Source of the DNA: an uncultured SAR324 cluster bacterium
GTDB lineage: Bacteria; SAR324; NAC60-12
Assembly (NCBI GenBank): GCA_902590435.1
Contig: CACIWU010000011.1
Span: 1 to 34,741 of the forward strand
DNA: 34,741 nt
Direction of reading: 5' to 3'
Made by a program: the position numbers and the translations under genes. The notes under the pieces are model-generated. The model made no database searches. It saw nothing but the letters and a program-made list of their open reading frames with translations, and was not told the DNA's origin. Positions 31,856 through 34,741 of this stretch are shown one piece after another; the first letter of the stretch is position 1; every line of letters starts with the position of its first letter.

Positions 31856-32713
31856 TCATTTTTCACTATCTGTTAAGCCTCGGATAAATAGCTTTTGCAT
31901 AGAAACAACAACTATAATCGGAGGCAACATTGCCATTATTGAAGCAGCCATAACTACTGGCCACGGTGTAACATCATCCTGACCTCCTATCATCTGTTCT
32001 ACACCCATTATTACAGTATTCATTGATGTATCAGTTGTCATTAGAAGTGGCCAAAGGAACTGATTCCATCCATAAATAAACATTATAATAAATAGAGCTG
32101 CTATGTTCGTACGACTTATAGGGATCAAAATATCAATAAAAAAACGCATCGGTTTGGCTCCGTCGATCCTTGCAGCTTCAATTATTTCATCAGGTACTGT
32201 CATAAAAAATTGTCTAAAAAGAAAGGTTGCTGTTGCAGAGGCTATAAGAGGGAATATTAATCCAGAATAAGTATTCAGTAAACCAAAACTAGCAACAACT
32301 TCGTATGTGGGAAGGATTCTTACTTCTACAGGTAACATTAAGGTTAGGAATATTAACCAGAAAAAAATATTTTTCGCAGGGAATCTAAAAAATACTATAG
32401 CAAATGCTGATGTAAATGAAATAGCTATTTTACCCACGGCAATACCTATTGCAACTATAGAAGTATTTAACAACATCCTAGCAACTGAGGCAGATGTTTG
32501 ACCACTATCTCCTTTAATTAAGGCTCTACTATAATTTTCTACCAACTTATCACCAGGCCATAATGGCATAGGCGGATGAATTACCTCTTCATTTGTAACA
32601 GTAGAAGCTACAAAGGCCAGCCAAAGAGGAAAAAACAAAATCAAAACACCTGATGTAAGGCCTGCATGAGTTAGCCAGTAACTAATTCCTTTTTTTTCAA
32701 CCATTCCAGACAT
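31856..32713 (-). CDS. ugpE: Glycerol-3-phosphate ABC importer permease UgpE
   Basis: A 285-residue permease with six transmembrane helices, closely matching UgpE (281 in E. coli), including TLMLPVEVRI, PLIASATATFLFRQFFM and the exact C-terminal RGLTDSEK pattern. The EAA loop is IIEAARIDGAKPMRFFIDIL followed by IPISRTN. It pairs with UgpA to form the channel. Its ATG overlaps the ugpA stop (TAATG), so translation is coupled, giving equal subunit amounts. The N-terminal 15 residues are hydrophilic and cytosolic. Confidence 0.95.
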   Translation of the reverse strand: MSGMVEKKGISYWLTHAGLTSGVLILFFPLWLAFVASTVTNEEVIHPPMPLWPGDKLVENYSRALIKGDSGQTSASVARMLLNTSIVAIGIAVGKIAISFTSAFAIVFFRFPAKNIFFWLIFLTLMLPVEVRILPTYEVVASFGLLNTYSGLIFPLIASATATFLFRQFFMTVPDEIIEAARIDGAKPMRFFIDILIPISRTNIAALFIIMFIYGWNQFLWPLLMTTDTSMNTVIMGVEQMIGGQDDVTPWPVVMAASIMAMLPPIIVVVSMQKLFIRGLTDSEK

Positions 32714-33594
32714 TAATAATGAACCCTTTTCTCTACAAATTTAAATTGTAAAATAGTCAAAATACCAACAATAACTAGTAAAATAACTGACTGTGCTGCA
32801 GATGATCCAAGATCAAGACCTACAAAACCATCTGAATAAACTTTATAAACTAGGATAGTTGTCGATTGACCAGGTCCACCTTTAGTTATAGTATGAATAA
32901 CGCCAAAGGTATCAAAAAAAGCATATACGATATTCATTACAACTAAGAAAAAAGTAATGGGAGACAAAAGTGGAAATACAATCGTTAAAAAACGCCTCCA
33001 AAAACGAGCGCCATCGATAGCAGCGGCTTCAATAATTGATTTTGGAATAGCTTGCAACCCAGCCAAAAAAAATAAAAAATTGTAACTCACTCTACTCCAA
33101 GTAGAAACAATAACTACCAACCCCATCGCTTCATTATGATTTAAAAGATGATTCCAATCATAGCCCATTAATCCGAGATACCACGAAATTAGCCCGGTTC
33201 GAGTATCAAATAAAAACATCCAAAGTATTCCCGCAATAGCTGGCGCAACAGCGTATGGCCAAATCAATAGTGTTTTATAAATTCCTGCTCCCTTTATTAA
33301 ACGATCTGCAAGAACTGCAAGAAAAAGTGCTAATCCCATTGAAAAAAAAGTTACCAGGACTGAAAATATAGCTGTTGTATAAAAGCTTTCTTTATAATAT
33401 GGGTCAGAGAAAAGGAATTCAAAATTTGCTAAACCTACAAATTTTGTATTTAAACCAAATGGATCTGGATTGAAAAGAGACCACCAAATTGCTGTGCCCG
33501 CAGGATAAAAAAAGAATACTGCAGTTATAAATAATTGGGGTGCTATGAGGAGAACGGGTAAAAACCAACCCTTAAAATGTACTCTTTTTTCCAT
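32713..33594 (-). CDS. ugpA: Glycerol-3-phosphate ABC importer permease UgpA
   Basis: A 293-residue permease starting at the ATG at 33594; the frame also includes a TTG one codon upstream. It has six transmembrane segments, and the opening KGWFLPVLLIAPQLFITAVF and the IWWSLFNPDPFGLNTKFVGL segment are typical of UgpA. The EAA loop IIEAAAIDGARFWRRFLTIV is followed by FPLLSP. Late segments DTFGVIHTITKGGPGQST and LVYKVYSDGFVGLDLGS also match. It forms the channel with UgpE, whose start codon overlaps its stop. A stem-loop lies between ugpB and this gene. Confidence 0.95.
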   Translation of the reverse strand: MEKRVHFKGWFLPVLLIAPQLFITAVFFFYPAGTAIWWSLFNPDPFGLNTKFVGLANFEFLFSDPYYKESFYTTAIFSVLVTFFSMGLALFLAVLADRLIKGAGIYKTLLIWPYAVAPAIAGILWMFLFDTRTGLISWYLGLMGYDWNHLLNHNEAMGLVVIVSTWSRVSYNFLFFLAGLQAIPKSIIEAAAIDGARFWRRFLTIVFPLLSPITFFLVVMNIVYAFFDTFGVIHTITKGGPGQSTTILVYKVYSDGFVGLDLGSSAAQSVILLVIVGILTILQFKFVEKRVHY

Positions 33595-33610
33595 CAAAAA
33601 CTATAAATTA

Positions 33611-33641
33611 TTTGTGGAGGAGTTTTTGATTCCCCCACAAA
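33611..33641 (-). terminator. Stem-loop between ugpB and ugpA
   Basis: TTTGTGGAGGA (33611-33621) pairs with TCCCCCACAAA (33631-33641): 11 pairs, one of them G-U in the RNA, with a 9-base loop. It begins nine bases after the ugpB stop. A short T run (GTTTTTG) occurs on the transcribed strand about eight bases after the stem. The position is like the stem-loop after the other binding-protein gene; partial termination or mRNA protection would give UgpB excess. Confidence 0.65.
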
Positions 33642-33649
33642 AATAATAA

Positions 33650-34741
33650 CTAGCGGTTAGAAGATTCAAATCTTCGAAGTAAAACATTTCCTCTCTTAAC
33701 AGCACTATCAAGCGCTGATTTTGCAGTCTTTTTTCCACTCCAAACATTTTCTAATTCTTCATCAATCATCCCACGAATTTGATCGAAAGATCCAAGCCTA
33801 AGTCCTTTTGATACTGAAGTTGGTGATTTACGGGTCATTTGGATTCCAGCAATATCTGTCCCAGGATTTGAATCGTAAAAACCTGATTCTTTAGTTTTTT
33901 GACTCGCAACCATAGTAACTGGCAAGTAACCCGTATTTTGATGCCATGCTGACTGGATTACTGGCGATGAAAGAAAACTGAGGAAGGCTGCAACACCTTT
34001 ATATTCTTTTGAACTGTGTCCAGACAAAACCCATAACGAAGATCCTCCAATAATAGTATTTTGAGGTGCACCTTTAACTCCTTCCCAATATGGTAGATGT
34101 CTTATTTCAAAATCAAACTTTGCATTTTTCTTAATACCAGCATAACCAGCAGATGATTCTGTGTAAAGAGCACATTCTCCTGCTCGAAAGGCATTACCTC
34201 CCTCATTCCTTCTACCGGAATAAATAAATTTTCCTTCCTTAGCCCAATCACCCATAGCCTGTACGTGTTTTACTTGAACTGGTCCGTTAAATACTAATTC
34301 AGTATCCATTCCTGCAAATCCATTCTCTTTTGAAGCAAACGCAACATTGTGATATGCCGATAAGTTCTCTAAATGGACCCAACTTTGCCAAGCCGTAGTC
34401 AAGGGACACTTGTTACCAGAAGACTTTAATTTATCAAGAGCTACTCCGACTTTTTGCCAAGTTGATAAGTCCATATCTGGATTCAATCCAGCTTTTTTAA
34501 ATGCATCCCTATTGACCCATAAAACTGGTGTCGAGGAATTATAAGGCATAGAAAGCATTTCTCCTGATGTGGTAGTATAGTATCCTTTTACAGGACCAAT
34601 AAAACCATCTGGATCAAATCTTACGCCTGCTTCTGACATTACCTCATACATTGGTTTTATTGCTCCTTTGGCAGCCATCATTGATGCGGTCCCAACCTCA
34701 AAAACCATTAAAATATGAGGATGCTTTCGCGCTCTAAAAGC
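33650..34741 (-). CDS. ugpB: Glycerol-3-phosphate binding protein UgpB, N-terminus beyond window edge
   Basis: The frame stays open to the right edge (363 residues and a stop). The ATG at 34708 is internal, because the codons before it (AFRARKHPHIL, then MVFEVGTASMM) continue the alignment with E. coli UgpB. About 70 residues, including the signal peptide, are missing. Visible UgpB features include KGAIKPMYEVM, YYTTTSGEMLSMPYNSSTPVLWVN, CPLTTAWQSWVHLENLSAYHN and GGSSLWVLSGHSSKEYKG. This periplasmic protein binds sn-glycerol-3-phosphate and glycerophosphocholine and delivers them to UgpAE. It is the first visible gene of the operon ugpB-A-E-C-glpQ. Any promoter or Pho box lies outside the window. 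Confidence 0.94.
   Translation of the reverse strand, partial: AFRARKHPHILMVFEVGTASMMAAKGAIKPMYEVMSEAGVRFDPDGFIGPVKGYYTTTSGEMLSMPYNSSTPVLWVNRDAFKKAGLNPDMDLSTWQKVGVALDKLKSSGNKCPLTTAWQSWVHLENLSAYHNVAFASKENGFAGMDTELVFNGPVQVKHVQAMGDWAKEGKFIYSGRRNEGGNAFRAGECALYTESSAGYAGIKKNAKFDFEIRHLPYWEGVKGAPQNTIIGGSSLWVLSGHSSKEYKGVAAFLSFLSSPVIQSAWHQNTGYLPVTMVASQKTKESGFYDSNPGTDIAGIQMTRKSPTSVSKGLRLGSFDQIRGMIDEELENVWSGKKTAKSALDSAVKRGNVLLRRFESSNR

Noticed and set aside
34706-34708. ATG at 34708 as the start of UgpB
   Set aside because: The frame stays open upstream and the residues before it continue the UgpB alignment, so the gene is cut by the window edge.
1-34741. CRISPR array, insertion sequence, prophage or toxin-antitoxin pair
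   Set aside because: No regularly spaced short repeats, transposase, integrase, structural phage gene or recognisable toxin-antitoxin pair was found on either strand.

Overview
The window is an AT-rich stretch (roughly one third G+C by eye) of a Gram-negative bacterial chromosome. It has lipoprotein and Sec signal peptides, periplasmic binding proteins, periplasmic c-type cytochromes and a GlpQ-type periplasmic phosphodiesterase. Gene content (pirin, FAAH-like amidase, iodotyrosine-deiodinase-like flavoprotein, DUF1185, EthD, PaaH/PaaJ, Ugp) and composition suggest a marine proteobacterium. A SAR324-like or AT-rich alphaproteobacterial lineage is possible, but nothing seen here settles the taxonomy. 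No phage, IS, integrase, CRISPR, rRNA or plasmid gene was seen. One tRNA (CAU anticodon) is present.

Left part (1-3673, minus strand): a lipoprotein gene cut by the window edge, with two 96-residue Ig-like repeats, is joined by a TAATG stop/start overlap to a MORN-repeat outer-membrane-like protein. A short-chain dehydrogenase and a secreted endonuclease I follow. Middle-left (3907-9811): a phosphohexomutase and a pirin on plus, then the tRNA, a FAAH-like amidase and a receiver-histidine kinase on minus. Middle (10032-15742, plus): an iodotyrosine-deiodinase-like nitroreductase, aminopeptidase N, an O-acetylhomoserine sulfhydrylase and an alpha/beta hydrolase. They converge on a minus-strand set paaH-paaJ-MBL hydrolase (15759-19417), which catalyses the last steps of a phenylacetate/adipate-type beta-oxidation. 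Divergent from paaH is a DUF1185-EthD pair, then a cytochrome c' and a diheme cytochrome c whose first heme motif looks abnormal (CXCH). A small unknown protein gene and a perfect hairpin sit in an otherwise sparse region around 22158-23059.

Right part (23060-34741, all minus strand) is the most coherent system: about 11.7 kb devoted to glycerophosphodiesters and glycerol-3-phosphate. In transcription order it reads ugpB (cut by the right edge), ugpA, ugpE, ugpC, glpQ, then a second complete ABC importer of the FbpA/AfuA type (binding protein, two permeases, ATPase), then a GpdQ-like metallophosphodiesterase and glpD. The simplest reading is that phosphodiesters are cleaved outside by GlpQ or imported intact and cleaved inside by GpdQ, and the resulting sn-glycerol-3-phosphate is oxidised by GlpD to dihydroxyacetone phosphate. 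The substrate of the second importer is unknown and is the best discovery candidate. Both binding-protein genes are followed by a stem-loop before the first permease gene, which probably sets binding-protein excess.
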